A DNA stretch of 64,000 nt, taken from the NCBI GenBank assembly GCA_964036045.1, contig OZ038380.1:124788899-124852898 (forward strand), given 5' to 3'. The notes below the pieces were generated by a model. That model was not told the DNA's origin. It saw only the letters and a program-made list of their open reading frames with translations, and did no database searches. The position numbers were made by a program, and so were the translations under genes. Positions 11,635-21,400 of this stretch are shown here, piece after piece; position 1 is the first letter of the stretch, and each line of letters starts with the position of its first letter. Source of the stretch: Eutreptiella sp. 'Long Island Sound 2002' (lineage: Eukaryota > Euglenozoa > Euglenophyceae > Eutreptiales > Eutreptiaceae).

Positions 11635-12859
11635 GCGGCTATGTATCCTGTGCATTCACATGACGCATTAAAGGGTAGGCCACGCGTGGTGCGCTCGGTA
11701 AACCCTTGTTTAGGTTACCCAGGGGCTCCGCCCTACGTTCTATAAGAGAACGGGCGGAGTCCCTTAGGCTTGCTTTCTTGGAAGGACCTGTTTTGGGACA
11801 GCGTATTATTTTCCACTCGAGGACCCGTATAATACGGCGAGGGTGGTTAGGTTCCTCAGCCCAAAACAGTGCCTGCATGTGAGCCTCTCAGGTGGTGTAG
11901 GTCAGGGTGATTGGTGCACTTTGCTGTCTTCGACAGCACAAATTTTTGCCCAGCAAAAAGGGCGCGGATCACACCAAAGAAATGGGGAACCACCGAAGAA
12001 GACGCTGAACGACTCCGCCATGAACGACACGTACTCACGCTGCGCCGCAGTGCACTCCTTCCCTCCAAGCCCTGGCAGGGGTACGCGTAATGGCGTCCCT
12101 GTCAGGCCACAGCAGCTTAGCAGCGCTGTGTGTTGCTTGCTTCTCTCACAGGAAGGCCAGTAGGGCCTACGACCTCGTTGACAGCAGCACCAAGTAGCAT
12201 GTGCGTGTAGGAGTGGAAGGCCTGGATGACGTCATCCTTCGAAGGCTGGGTCCACAGTAGGGTGTGTAGGACCTACAGTGTGTGTGTCACTGTCCTGCCA
12301 GTTTCCTGGAATTTTAACAGGGTTTTCGGTGGGCAGTGGCAGTGGTAGCCTAGGTTTTGGCCACACAGCAAACAGGCGTTTTCATGCCTCATAGCTTTTG
12401 GCCACCCCTCCCCTGTAGTAGGCAGGCAGGTAGGGAAAACCAATACCTTGGCGTTATCGCTCGGTATTCCCCCAAGCATTTTTGGTGCCAGCACAGAAAT
12501 TGGGCACCTAGGGGCGGAGAGACCCGGGGCGTACCCCGTGGCACCGGTAAGACATCCGCCGGGTTCAGCAAGGGTGCAGACTTGGGTATAATTAGGACAC
12601 CATTTCTGCAGCTTGCTCCAGGACCTCAGGCTAGCACACTGACACAGACATTTTGCTGTTGTTTCAATGTGATTATGTAGAACACCCTGGAGGTGTTCAG
12701 GTTGTGTGTGGTCTAGGTCTTGGCGCCTACGACCATATACCCCTTCAGTGATGATGCTGCCAACAGCTGAGAAGGGGTTTTGACATGTTTGTTTCTGCAT
12801 CCGATCAGAATGTGCTCATTATGTAGAACGCATTTCGGTTACTTTGCTAATACTGAGAC
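11635..12859. other. No recognised gene; one open stretch with a charged peptide
   Basis: A plus-strand stretch at about 11920-12095 is open without an ATG and encodes a charged, helix-prone peptide (ITPKKWGTTEEDAERLRHER) ending in TAA. I see no homology. The rest (12100-12860) has no convincing open frame, repeat or RNA gene. A run of T (12899-12909) and AT-rich sequence follow just before the proline-rich ORF. Confidence 0.4.
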
Positions 12860-13014
12860 GGGGGGTCTGCTTTGCTGATGTTTGTGTTTTGGTTGGTTTT
12901 TTTTTATTTGATGGTCTGCTTTGCTGATGCTTCGTGTTTTGCTTTGTTTTTATTTAATTTGATGGGAAATGCGTGTATTGCATTGGAGACACGTGTGCAC
13001 GGGGCCTCTTCTAC

Positions 13015-13146
13015 ACATAGGCACTCTTTTGTTACCTACCTCCCCCTTGAGGTGAGGAAGTCTGTCTTGGGTCTAGACCACTGCGTCTCTGACCCAGACA
13101 TTGGAGTTGGGCCTGCCCCACCACCCGCTGCGCGCCGCAGTTTGCC
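13015..13146 (+). repeat. Leader repeat, copy 1 (upstream of proline-rich ORF)
   Basis: About 130 bp running from CACTCTTTTGTTACC to GTTGGGCCTGCC. It recurs at 14098-14205 upstream of the helicase ORF. A more distant version lies at 23668-23760 and 30129-30221 at the start of element copies B and C, with shared TGAGGTGAGGAAGT-like and GACC.....GCGTCT segments. Its position just upstream of ORFs makes it a candidate promoter or 5' leader. Confidence 0.65.
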
Positions 13147-14103
13147 ATGTCGTCTAGCCCCCTTAGCGTGGCCTCTTCCGTCCCCTCCAGCCCTTCGTTC
13201 CCGGAATGTGGTTGGGGGGATCTGCCGGAGCTATTGCGGTTTGGAGACCAACCCCCCTCGCCACCGTGGGACTCCGACGCTGAGAAGTCTATCAGCGAAC
13301 TGGCCTCGCCCCAGCCTCCATTGCCAACACCGCCCCCCTCTCCCCCTTCACCAGCAACCTCTCCAACGCCAGTAAGTCCTCCACCGAGACCCCACGTTAC
13401 CTCAACCCCATACCTGGTAGCCCTGGAAGCCGTGGAGGAGGCCCTGATGTGCACTGCCGTTCCACCGCCATCCCCCCCACAACCCCCCAAGTACGTACCC
13501 AAGGACCCCCCCACCCCCCCCAAAACCATTGTTCACGGGCCCTACAGTGCCAAAACATTGCAGCTCATCCGGGAGAATCACGGGGGTGGGGTTCAGTATT
13601 TCGTGGACGGGGTGCTGAACCGCCGTGCGATGTACCGGTTTGCGGTTCAGCAGCCCAAGAAAAACCCCTTGCGGGTGTGGCAGGAGGGCATGCGAATTAG
13701 TCGTTCGCATTTCCTTTCCAGGGACGAGAAGCATGCAGCAGTGGTGGTTGAAAACCTGTGTGCTACCCCAAAACCCCCCCGTATCCCCAAGCCAGCCCCA
13801 CAACCTGTGCCTCGTTGGCCACTGCCCCCTCCAGCAAGTGATCAGGTGACACTGACCCAGTATAGCAGGCACCGCCGCTCCTCCCTCCTCCCTTTCGCTC
13901 CCGCCCCGAAGCGGCCTGCTCCACCCCGCAGTACGGTTCTTTGCTCCAGCGCCGTGCGTCTCAGTCCGCCCCCCCCGCCGGAGAGGCCGCAGTTTGGGTC
14001 ATTGCTGCCTGCGCAGCCCCCCCTGCAACGTCCACAGACTTCGGCGAAACGTTCCAATTTCCAGCTCTTCGGCAAGTGTGCACCGGGCGTCTCTTACACA
14101 TAG
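13147..14103 (+). CDS. Proline-rich protein of unknown function
   Basis: 318-codon ORF, ATG at 13147, stop at 14101-14103. The N-terminal ~120 residues are Ser/Pro-rich and acidic. A compact core at about residues 125-200 (IVHGPYSAKTLQLIRENHGG onward, with FVDGVLNRRAMYRFAV and HFLSRDEKHAAVVV) looks like a folded module. The C-terminal ~110 residues are again Pro/Arg-rich. I do not recognise the core. The ORF sits between two copies of the leader repeat, immediately upstream of the helicase transcription unit, so both may belong to one element. The low-complexity composition favours open frames by chance, but the non-repetitive core supports coding. Confidence 0.5.
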   Translation: MSSSPLSVASSVPSSPSFPECGWGDLPELLRFGDQPPSPPWDSDAEKSISELASPQPPLPTPPPSPPSPATSPTPVSPPPRPHVTSTPYLVALEAVEEALMCTAVPPPSPPQPPKYVPKDPPTPPKTIVHGPYSAKTLQLIRENHGGGVQYFVDGVLNRRAMYRFAVQQPKKNPLRVWQEGMRISRSHFLSRDEKHAAVVVENLCATPKPPRIPKPAPQPVPRWPLPPPASDQVTLTQYSRHRRSSLLPFAPAPKRPAPPRSTVLCSSAVRLSPPPPPERPQFGSLLPAQPPLQRPQTSAKRSNFQLFGKCAPGVSYT

Positions 14104-14540
14104 GGCACTCTTTTATTTCCAACCTCTCCCTTGAGGCGAGGAAGTGCGTCTTGGGTCAAGACCGTCGCGTCTCTGACCTAGACATCTGAGTTGGGCCTGC
14201 CCGCTCTCTCACCCACTGCGGGCCGCTGAGCCGCTGGAGTTCGCCCTCGGTCCCCGGCCACAGCGCCCCGACCAGGGTCGTCGTTCCCCTCCGTACCCAC
14301 CCACTACGGGCCGCTGAGCCGCAGGAGTTCGCCCCCGGTCCCCGGCCACAGCGCCCCGACCAGGGTCGTCGTTCCCCTCCGTACCCACCCACTGCGGGCC
14401 GCCGAGCCGCAGGAGTTCGCCCTCGGTCCCCGGCCACAGCGCCCCGACCAGGGTCGTCTTTCAACCCCCAACTCACCTACTGCAGGCCTCTGAGCCGCAG
14501 GAGTTCGCTCTCGGTCCCCGGCCATAGCGCCCCGACCCAG
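14098..14540 (+). repeat. Leader repeat copy 2 plus four ~87-bp tandem repeats upstream of helicase
   Basis: 14098-14205 repeats the leader at 13015. It is followed by units starting at about 14214, 14302, 14388 and 14478, spaced 86-90 bp, each with GGGCCGCTGAGCCGCAGGAG and CCCCGACCAGGGTCGTC. The 87-bp spacing keeps a frame and in one frame gives the peptide repeat AAEPQEFAPGPRPQRPDQGR. The same peptide and DNA repeat occurs at 23870-24270 and 30330-30730, upstream of ORF1 of the protease-transposase unit. Confidence 0.8.
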
Positions 14541-14577
14541 ACAACATGCCAAACGGAGGGCAAACACAGCCCCATGG

Positions 14578-14915
14578 CCATTGGCAAGGCAAAGGCCCTG
14601 AGCACGGCAAAGGCAAAGGCCCACAGCAAGGCAAAGGCCCACATCATGGCAAAGGGTATGGCCTTGCCCAAGGCAAAGGCCCTCAGCAAGGCAAAGGCCA
14701 TGGCCCTCAGCAAGGCAAAGGGCATGGCCCTGCACAAGGCAAAGGCACACAGCAAGGCAAAGGGCATGGCCCTGCGCAAGGCAAAGGCCCCCAGCAAGGC
14801 ACAGGCAAAGGCCAAGCCCATCCACAAGGCAAAGGCCAAGGCCCGCCGCAAGACAAAGGTCAGGCCCCACCACAAGGCACAGGCCAAGGCCCGCCGCAAG
14901 CCAAAGACAAGGCCC
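14578..14915 (+). repeat. QGKG-coding repeats at helicase N-terminus
   Basis: Repeats of CAAGGCAAAGGCC with short variable inserts encode about 25 QGKG/QGxG motifs. Basic, disordered and probably nucleic-acid binding. Low complexity also opens the other plus frame (AKAKA-type), which is a shadow. Confidence 0.85.
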
Positions 14916-17232
14916 GGACCTTTGCGGAAACCCTTGCCCACGTGGACTATGACATCGACACTAACCCAACCGAGGGATTCACCACCCGTTGGGCTGATCG
15001 CGATGCCTATGTCCACAAGGCATCCTTGGTGCACACCGTGCATGAGATTGCCGCTGCCCGGAGGTGGGCATGGGACCAAGGTGCCCGGAGGGAGCTGTGG
15101 TTTGAGAGGGTTGAGACGCTGAAGGAGGACAAGCATGGCAACATGGTCAAGGTAATAGAATGGGCTGCTGATCTCGAAGTTTGGGGCAACTACGAGCTGA
15201 CCGATGGGGATCTCATCCATGGATGGGACATGAAGCGGTCAGATGTCGCCACCCTTGACATGGCACCAAACCCGGACTGGATTGGCAAGGTGCAAGGTGA
15301 TGGCACCTCTGGTGACATGGTGACCATTATTAGTGCGAACAAACCGCCCATCTTGCACATCCGCATGTGGTGGTGCTGTGTCCTGCCTGACGAGGCAGCG
15401 TTCCGGTCGTTGCGTGAGGAGATACGGACGGGGGAGGCCTGGAACGAGTTGCTCAATGCCACCCGGCAAGAACCACGGCTGTCTAACAGCCTCCCTTCCG
15501 AGGACCAGCAGATCCTGCGTCACCTTGTGGAGCATCATAACCTGAACCCCTCCCAAGCCTTGGCTGTCCGGCAATGTCTGGATGAGGGTGCTGTTGTCTC
15601 CTCCATGACTGGGGGGGCCGGCACGGGGAAGTCGGAGACCCTGGTGGCCTGCATCAAGGCAGTGATGTGGCAGCAGGGGCACTTCAACCCATGCATCCCG
15701 AATCCCAAGGCGCCAGAATCGATACACACTGGCAGGAAAGGGGGGGGGGGGGGGCAACCGACAACCCCCCTCGGGCATGCATCTTGGTCACGGCCCCAAC
15801 AAACGCACAGGTCGACAACCTGATGCTGCGGGTGATCCAATCGGCAGACCAGGATCTTGTCTTCTCAAAGGCGGTCTTGCAGGACCACCCCGTGCCCTGG
15901 ATGCGGCTCCGAGCTGCAAGGGGCCGGACCCCCCCAGGTTTGGAGCCGTACAACCAAGCAACAGCCCAAGAGACGTTGGCCGATCATCCGGACTGCAATG
16001 GCACATTGCAGTGTGCCCTCAACAGCTGCCGGGTGCTCTTTGCAACAGCTGGTATGGTCGCCACACGGCGGAAGTTGTTGCTACAGGGTGACCCACAAAC
16101 TCGGTTCGCATTCAGCTTCGTGGATGAGTCCTCGAGGCATAGCATCCCAGTGGGTCTGGACTTGGCAGCTTTTGGGGCACAGTGCATGTTTTGTGGGGAT
16201 GCCGGTGAACTGCGCCCATACAGTGCCATCACTCTTCTTGCAGCTGCAGCGAAAGCGGAAGGGGACAAAAAGGGGAAGGATAAAAAGGGGAAAGGGGTCA
16301 AGGTGACGGCTCAACATATTGCATGGCCGGCGTCCGAGCATTTTGCTAACCTCAATGTGCACCTTGACCAGGGACCACAGATGCAGTATGGTGACTCGCA
16401 GCGCTTCGCCACAAGTAGTGTGTTGCAGTTTGTCCTGTACCGTACAAGGTGTACTGCGTGTGTCCTAACCCAGCAATTCCGCATGGACGTGCCTTTGGCA
16501 ACGGTGGTGTGTGGGCTGTTCACGGGGGGGTCCTTGGGCTGGTACCCCGCCTCGGCCCCACCATTACCCCCCCCGGTGTTGGCAGGGCAACGCATCCGCA
16601 TAGTCAGCACAGACGATCCTGAGTGGAAATCGGAGCTGACACGGTACGGGATGTCGGACGCCCTGGTGCGGTTACTGAGAAGGGAGGTTAGCAAAGCATG
16701 GGAGAGCCTTGTCATGGACGAGGCCATGCGCAATCAGGGGAACACGAGCAAGGACGAGGCCTTGCTCGTGTTGCACTTTCTGGAGCATGCACACATTTCA
16801 AATCAGTACCCCCCCAAGTCAGTGGCAATCGTCACCACACACTATGCGCAGATGCTATGGCTGCAGCACTGTGTGTGGGAGGCAGGGCGCCACAGGCATG
16901 GGGACCAGGCATATGAGTGTGTGCAGACGATCGCCACCCTGGACCGGTACCATGGTCTGCAGGCTCCGGTTGTCCTTCCCTCCCTGGTGTCCTCGGAGCC
17001 GGGGATCATGAAGGACGTGGTGCGGGCAAACACACTAACCAGCAGGGCCCAATCCGAGCTGCATCTTTTCGGGGCCTTTCTCGGTTGGGAGGAGTCCCCC
17101 CTCACTGCGGGTTGGTTGAGTGGGCTGAGGGTGATGGCTGCCGAACTGCAGAATTTCCCTTCCCCAGCCGACGTACAGAAGGTGCGCCTCCCGGGGGTTA
17201 TGTACCAACAGCCCACCCTTGCCAAAAAAGAG

Positions 17233-17351
17233 GTGGGCGTCATCTACAGGTTCAAGGGGTGGGGGTTGGGGGTGGTGGGGCAGTGGCTTTGGAAACCGTG
17301 GCGGAAGCATGCCAAAGCCTTTGACCCCTGGGGATTCTCCCCCCCCCCCAG
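17233..17351 (+). other. Candidate spliceosomal intron in helicase gene (119 nt)
   Basis: Starts GTGGGCGTC directly after a GAG codon and ends in a C-rich tract followed by CAG. Length 119 is 2 modulo 3, exactly what is needed to join the upstream frame to the downstream one at codon boundaries (...LAKKE | SDQLLDWERIM...). A GTTCAAG donor at 17250 was also considered, but it would not restore frame. Confidence 0.6.
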
Positions 17352-18006
17352 AGTGACCAATTGTTGGACTGGGAGCGGATCATGGCCAACAAGAGGGTTG
17401 GGACACTGGAGATGCGGGTGCGCCTGGAAGCGGGGGACGTGAAACCAAAGCACCTCGGTGTGACCCTCCCCGATTTCACGGAGTGGGCATTGCCCTACAT
17501 CCTCCTCAAGGATGAGGACACAGGTTGGGCAGGGTGGCATGACATTGAGGGGTTGGAGAGAGTGTGCCACACACAGGATTTGGCGGACCACGAGCAAAGG
17601 CCGGTGCAGTTTCTGCTGACCAAGCCCTTCTGCGAGGCCCAAACCTATTCCCAGCCCCCCCGGTCATCTGGGTACCGCACTGTGTCTCTGCCTGTGTGGC
17701 AGGATGCCTACAAGCACGTGGACACGGTAGGCTTCCTGGGCGATGACTTCTGCACACCCTTGGGGGTGTATGTGGCGTCTTTGCTCCGTGGGGTGAGAGA
17801 GTGTGAGGGGGGGCAGGATGTGTGTGCCCCACATGCTGTTCACCATGGACATGCCCAGCACTGTGGTTGGAAGCCATTGCCGGATCGTGTGAAGCGGTAT
17901 GTCCTTGGCATGGTCGCACCGGCAGAGAAGCCTACATTTTCACCTGGCATCCCTCTTTCGGTTCGGAAATCATGACATGACCCTGGCTCTGTGGAACATT
18001 GGACAG

Positions 18007-18050
18007 CCTAACCCTAACCCTAACCCTAACCCTAACCCTAACCCTAACCA
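18007..18050. repeat. Interstitial telomere-like tract (CCCTAA)n, ~7 units
   Basis: Uninterrupted CCTAACCCTAACCC... on the + strand (TTAGGG type on the - strand). It starts 32 bp after the helicase stop codon and is followed by unrelated sequence and then satellite. Confidence 0.95.
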
Positions 18051-18097
18051 AGTGTGGCGCATGTGGAGGTGTGCGTGGGACATCGGACGTTGAGAAT

Positions 18098-18460
18098 GGA
18101 TGGTACATGGAACGTCATGGGTTGCCGGCCACAATCTGAGGGTCTCTACTGTCCACCTCTCGTCTATGTGCAGTGTTTGCTTCCGTGCTTCAGGGTGTCA
18201 TGAACCAAGCCAGGGGCTCTACAGAAACCCCCCCCCCCCCTGCCCCGCTTCCTGACATACCCAGGGTCCCCATGAGGTGACCCAAGTTGGTGTGATGTCC
18301 TTGCCTTGGCGCAACGACTTGCACCCCTAGAACATAGACTTTGGATGGTACATGGAACGTCATGGGTTGCCGGCCACAATCTGAGGGTCTCTATTGTCCG
18401 CCCCTCATCTAGGTGCAGTGTTTGCTTCCGTGCTTCAGGGTGTCATGAACCAAGTCAGAC
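18098..18460. repeat. 245-bp direct repeats next to the telomeric tract
   Basis: The ~118-bp sequence beginning GGATGGTACATGGAACGTCA and ending CATGAACCAAGYCAG occurs at 18098-18215 and 18343-18460 with a handful of substitutions. The spacer holds a poly-C run (18228-18240). No coding potential seen. Confidence 0.85.
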
Positions 18461-18471
18461 CCAAGTCATGG

Positions 18472-21400
18472 CTCTCCGTGAATTATTTGACCCCTCCGTG
18501 AATTATTTATGCCTCTCCGTGTTTTATTTGACCCCTCCGTGAACTATTTATGCCTCTCCGTGAATTATTTGACCCCTCCGTGAATTATTTACCCCTCTCC
18601 ATGAATTATTTCACCCCTCCGTGAATTATTTACCCCTCTCCGTGAATTATTTCACCCCTCCGTGAATTATTTACCCCTCTCCGTGAATTATTTCACCCCT
18701 CCGTGAATTATTTACCCCTCTCCGTGAATTATTTGACCCCTCCGTGAATTATTTACCCCTCTCCGTGAATTATTTCACCCCTCCGTGAATTATTCATGCC
18801 TCTCCGTGAATTATTTCACCCCTCCGTGAATTATTTACCCCTCTCCGTGAATTATTTCACCCCTCCGTGAATTATTTACCCCTCTCCGTGTTTTATTTGA
18901 CCCCTCCGTGAATTATTTATGCCTCTCCGTGAATTATTTTACCCCTCCGTGAATTATTTACCCCTCTCCGTGAATTATTTCACCCCTCCGTGAATTATTT
19001 ATGCCTCTCCGTGAATTATTTCACCCCTCCGTGAATTATTTACCCCTCTCCGTGAATTATTTGACCCCTCAGTGAATTATTTACCCCTCTCCGTGAATTA
19101 TTTCACCCCTCCGTGAATTATTTATGCCTCTCCGTGAATTATTTCACCCCTCCGTGAATTATTTATGCCTCTCCGTGAATTATTTGACCCCTCCGTGAAT
19201 TATTTATGCCTCTCCGTGAATTATTTCACCCCTCCGTGAATTATTTACCCCTCTCCGTGAATTATTTTACCCCTCCGTGAATTATTTACCCCTCTCCGTG
19301 AATTATTTGACCCCTCCGTGAATTATTTACCCCTCTCCGTGAATTATTTCACCCCTCCGTGAATTATTTATGCCTCTCTGTGAATTATTTCACCCCTCAG
19401 TGAATTATTTACCCCTCTCCGTGAATTATTTTACCCCTCCGTGAATTCTTTACCCCTCTCCGTGAATTATTTCACCCCTCCGTGAATTATTTACCCCTCT
19501 CCGTGAATTATTTGACCCCTCCGTGAATTATTTACCCCTCTCCGTGAATTATTTCACCCCTCCGTGAATTATTTACCCCTCTCCGTGAATTATTTGACCC
19601 ATCCGTGAATTATTTACCCCTCTCCGTGAATTATTTGACCCCTCCGTGAATTATTTACCCCTCTCCGTGAATTATTTACCCCCTCCGTGAATTATTTATG
19701 CCTCTCCGTGAATTATTTCACCCCTCCGTGAATTATTTACCCCTCTCCGTGAATCATTTCACCCCTCCGTGAATTATTTACCCCTCTCCGTGAATTATTT
19801 CACCCCTCTGTGAATTATTTATGCCTCTCCGTGAATTATTTCACCCCTCCATGAATTATTTATGCCTCTCCGTGAATTATTTCACCCCTCCGTGAATTAT
19901 TTATGCCTCTCCGTGAATTATTTGACCCCTCCGTGAATTATTTACCCCCCTCCGTGAATTATTTGACCCCTCCGTGAATTATTTATGCCTCTCCGTGAAT
20001 TGTTTGACCCCTCCGTGAATTATTTACCCCTCTCGGTGAATTATTTGACCCCTCCGTGAATTATTTACCCCTCTCCGTGAATTATTTCACCCTCCCGTGA
20101 ATTATTTATGCCTCTCCGTGAATTATTTCACCCCTCCGTGAATTATTTATGCCTCTCCGTGAATTATTTCACCCCTCCGTGAATTTTTTATGCCTCTCCG
20201 TGAATTATTTCACCCCTCCGTGAATTATTTATGCCTCTCCGTGAATTATTTGACCCCTCCGTGAATTATTTACCCCTCTCCGTGAATTTTTTCACCCCTC
20301 CGTGAATTTTTTACCCCCCTCCGTGAATTATTTCACCCCTCCGTGAATTCTTTACCCCTCTCCGTGAATTCTTCCACCCCTCCGTGAATTATTTATGCCT
20401 CTCCGTGAATTATTTGACCCCTCCGTGAATTATTTACCCCTCTCCGTGAATTATTTCACCCCTCCGTGAATTATTTACTCCTCTCCGTGAATTATTTCAC
20501 CCCTCCGTGAATTATTTACCCCTCTCCGTGAATTATTTCACCCCTCTGTGAATTATTTATGCCTCTCCGTGAATTATTTCACCCCTCCATGAATTATTTA
20601 TGCCTCTCCGTGAATTATTTCACCCCTCCGTGAATTATTTATGCCTCTCCGTGAATTATTTGACCCCTCCGTGAATTATTTACCCCCCTCCGTGAGTTAT
20701 TTGACCCCTCCGTGAATTATTTATGCCTCTCCGTGAATTGTTTGACCCCTCCGTGAATTATTTACCCCTCTCCGTGAATTATTTGACCCCTCCGTGAATT
20801 ATTTACCCCTCTCCGTGAATTATTTCACCCCTCCGTGAATTATTTATGCGTCTCCGTGAATTATTTCACCCCTCCGTGAATTATTTATGCCTCTCCGTGA
20901 ATTATTTGACCCCTCCGTGAATTATTTACCCCTCTCCGTGAATTATTTCACCCCTCCGTGAATTTTTTATGCGTCTCCGTGAATTATTTCACCCCTCCGT
21001 GAATTATTTATGCCTCTCCGTGAATAATTTCACCCCTCCGTGAATTATTTACCCCTCTCCGTGAATTATTTTACCCCTCCGTGAATTATTTACCCCTCTC
21101 CGTGAATTATTTCACCCCTCCGTGAATTTTTTACCCCTCTCCGTGAATTATTTGACCCCTCCGTGAATTATTTACCCCTCTCCGTGAATTATTTCACCCC
21201 TCCGTGAATGATTTATTCCTCTCCGTGAATTATTTGACCCCTCCGTGAATTATTTACCCCTCTCCGTGAATTATTTGACCCCCCGTGAATTATTTACCCC
21301 TCTCCGTGAATTATTTACCCCCTCCGTGAATTATTTATGCCTCTCCGTGAATTATTTCACCCCTCCGTGAATTATTTAGCCCTCTCCGTGAATTTTTTCA

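Larger units (their letters stand above)
14546..17975 (+). pseudogene. UPF1-like superfamily 1 helicase, frameshifted at a poly-G tract, one intron
   Basis: Three open segments make one SF1 helicase. Segment 1 (14546-15740) starts with ~120 residues of QGKG-type repeats, then a charged domain resembling the UPF1 1B region, a Q-motif-like LNPSQALAVRQ and Walker A GGAGTGKS (residues 356-363). Segment 2 (from about 15755) has motif Ia VTAPTNAQVDNL, motif II FVDESS (Asp/Glu at 16123-16128), motif III GDAGELRP, motif IV LTQQFRMD, and motifs V/VI as ATLDRYHGLQAPVVLPSLVS and ANTLTSRAQSEL. The 15-G run at 15740-15754 puts the segments out of frame; 13 or 16 G would restore it. A candidate intron at 17233-17351 joins segment 2 to a 207-codon exon (17352-17975). 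By family: ATP-dependent 5'-3' RNA/DNA unwinding. Whether the poly-G length is a mutation or a sequencing error is unknown. Confidence 0.85.

Noticed and set aside
13032-13872. Minus-strand open frames opposite the proline-rich ORF
   Set aside because: Gly-rich complements of a Pro-rich plus-strand frame; no independent motif.
14304-15220. Minus-strand frames with LCLAxGLCLA/ALRRAFAL repeats
   Set aside because: Antisense of the QGKG repeats of the helicase.
17250-17351. Intron starting at GTTCAAG
   Set aside because: 102 nt keeps the wrong frame; the GTGGGC donor at 17233 restores it.
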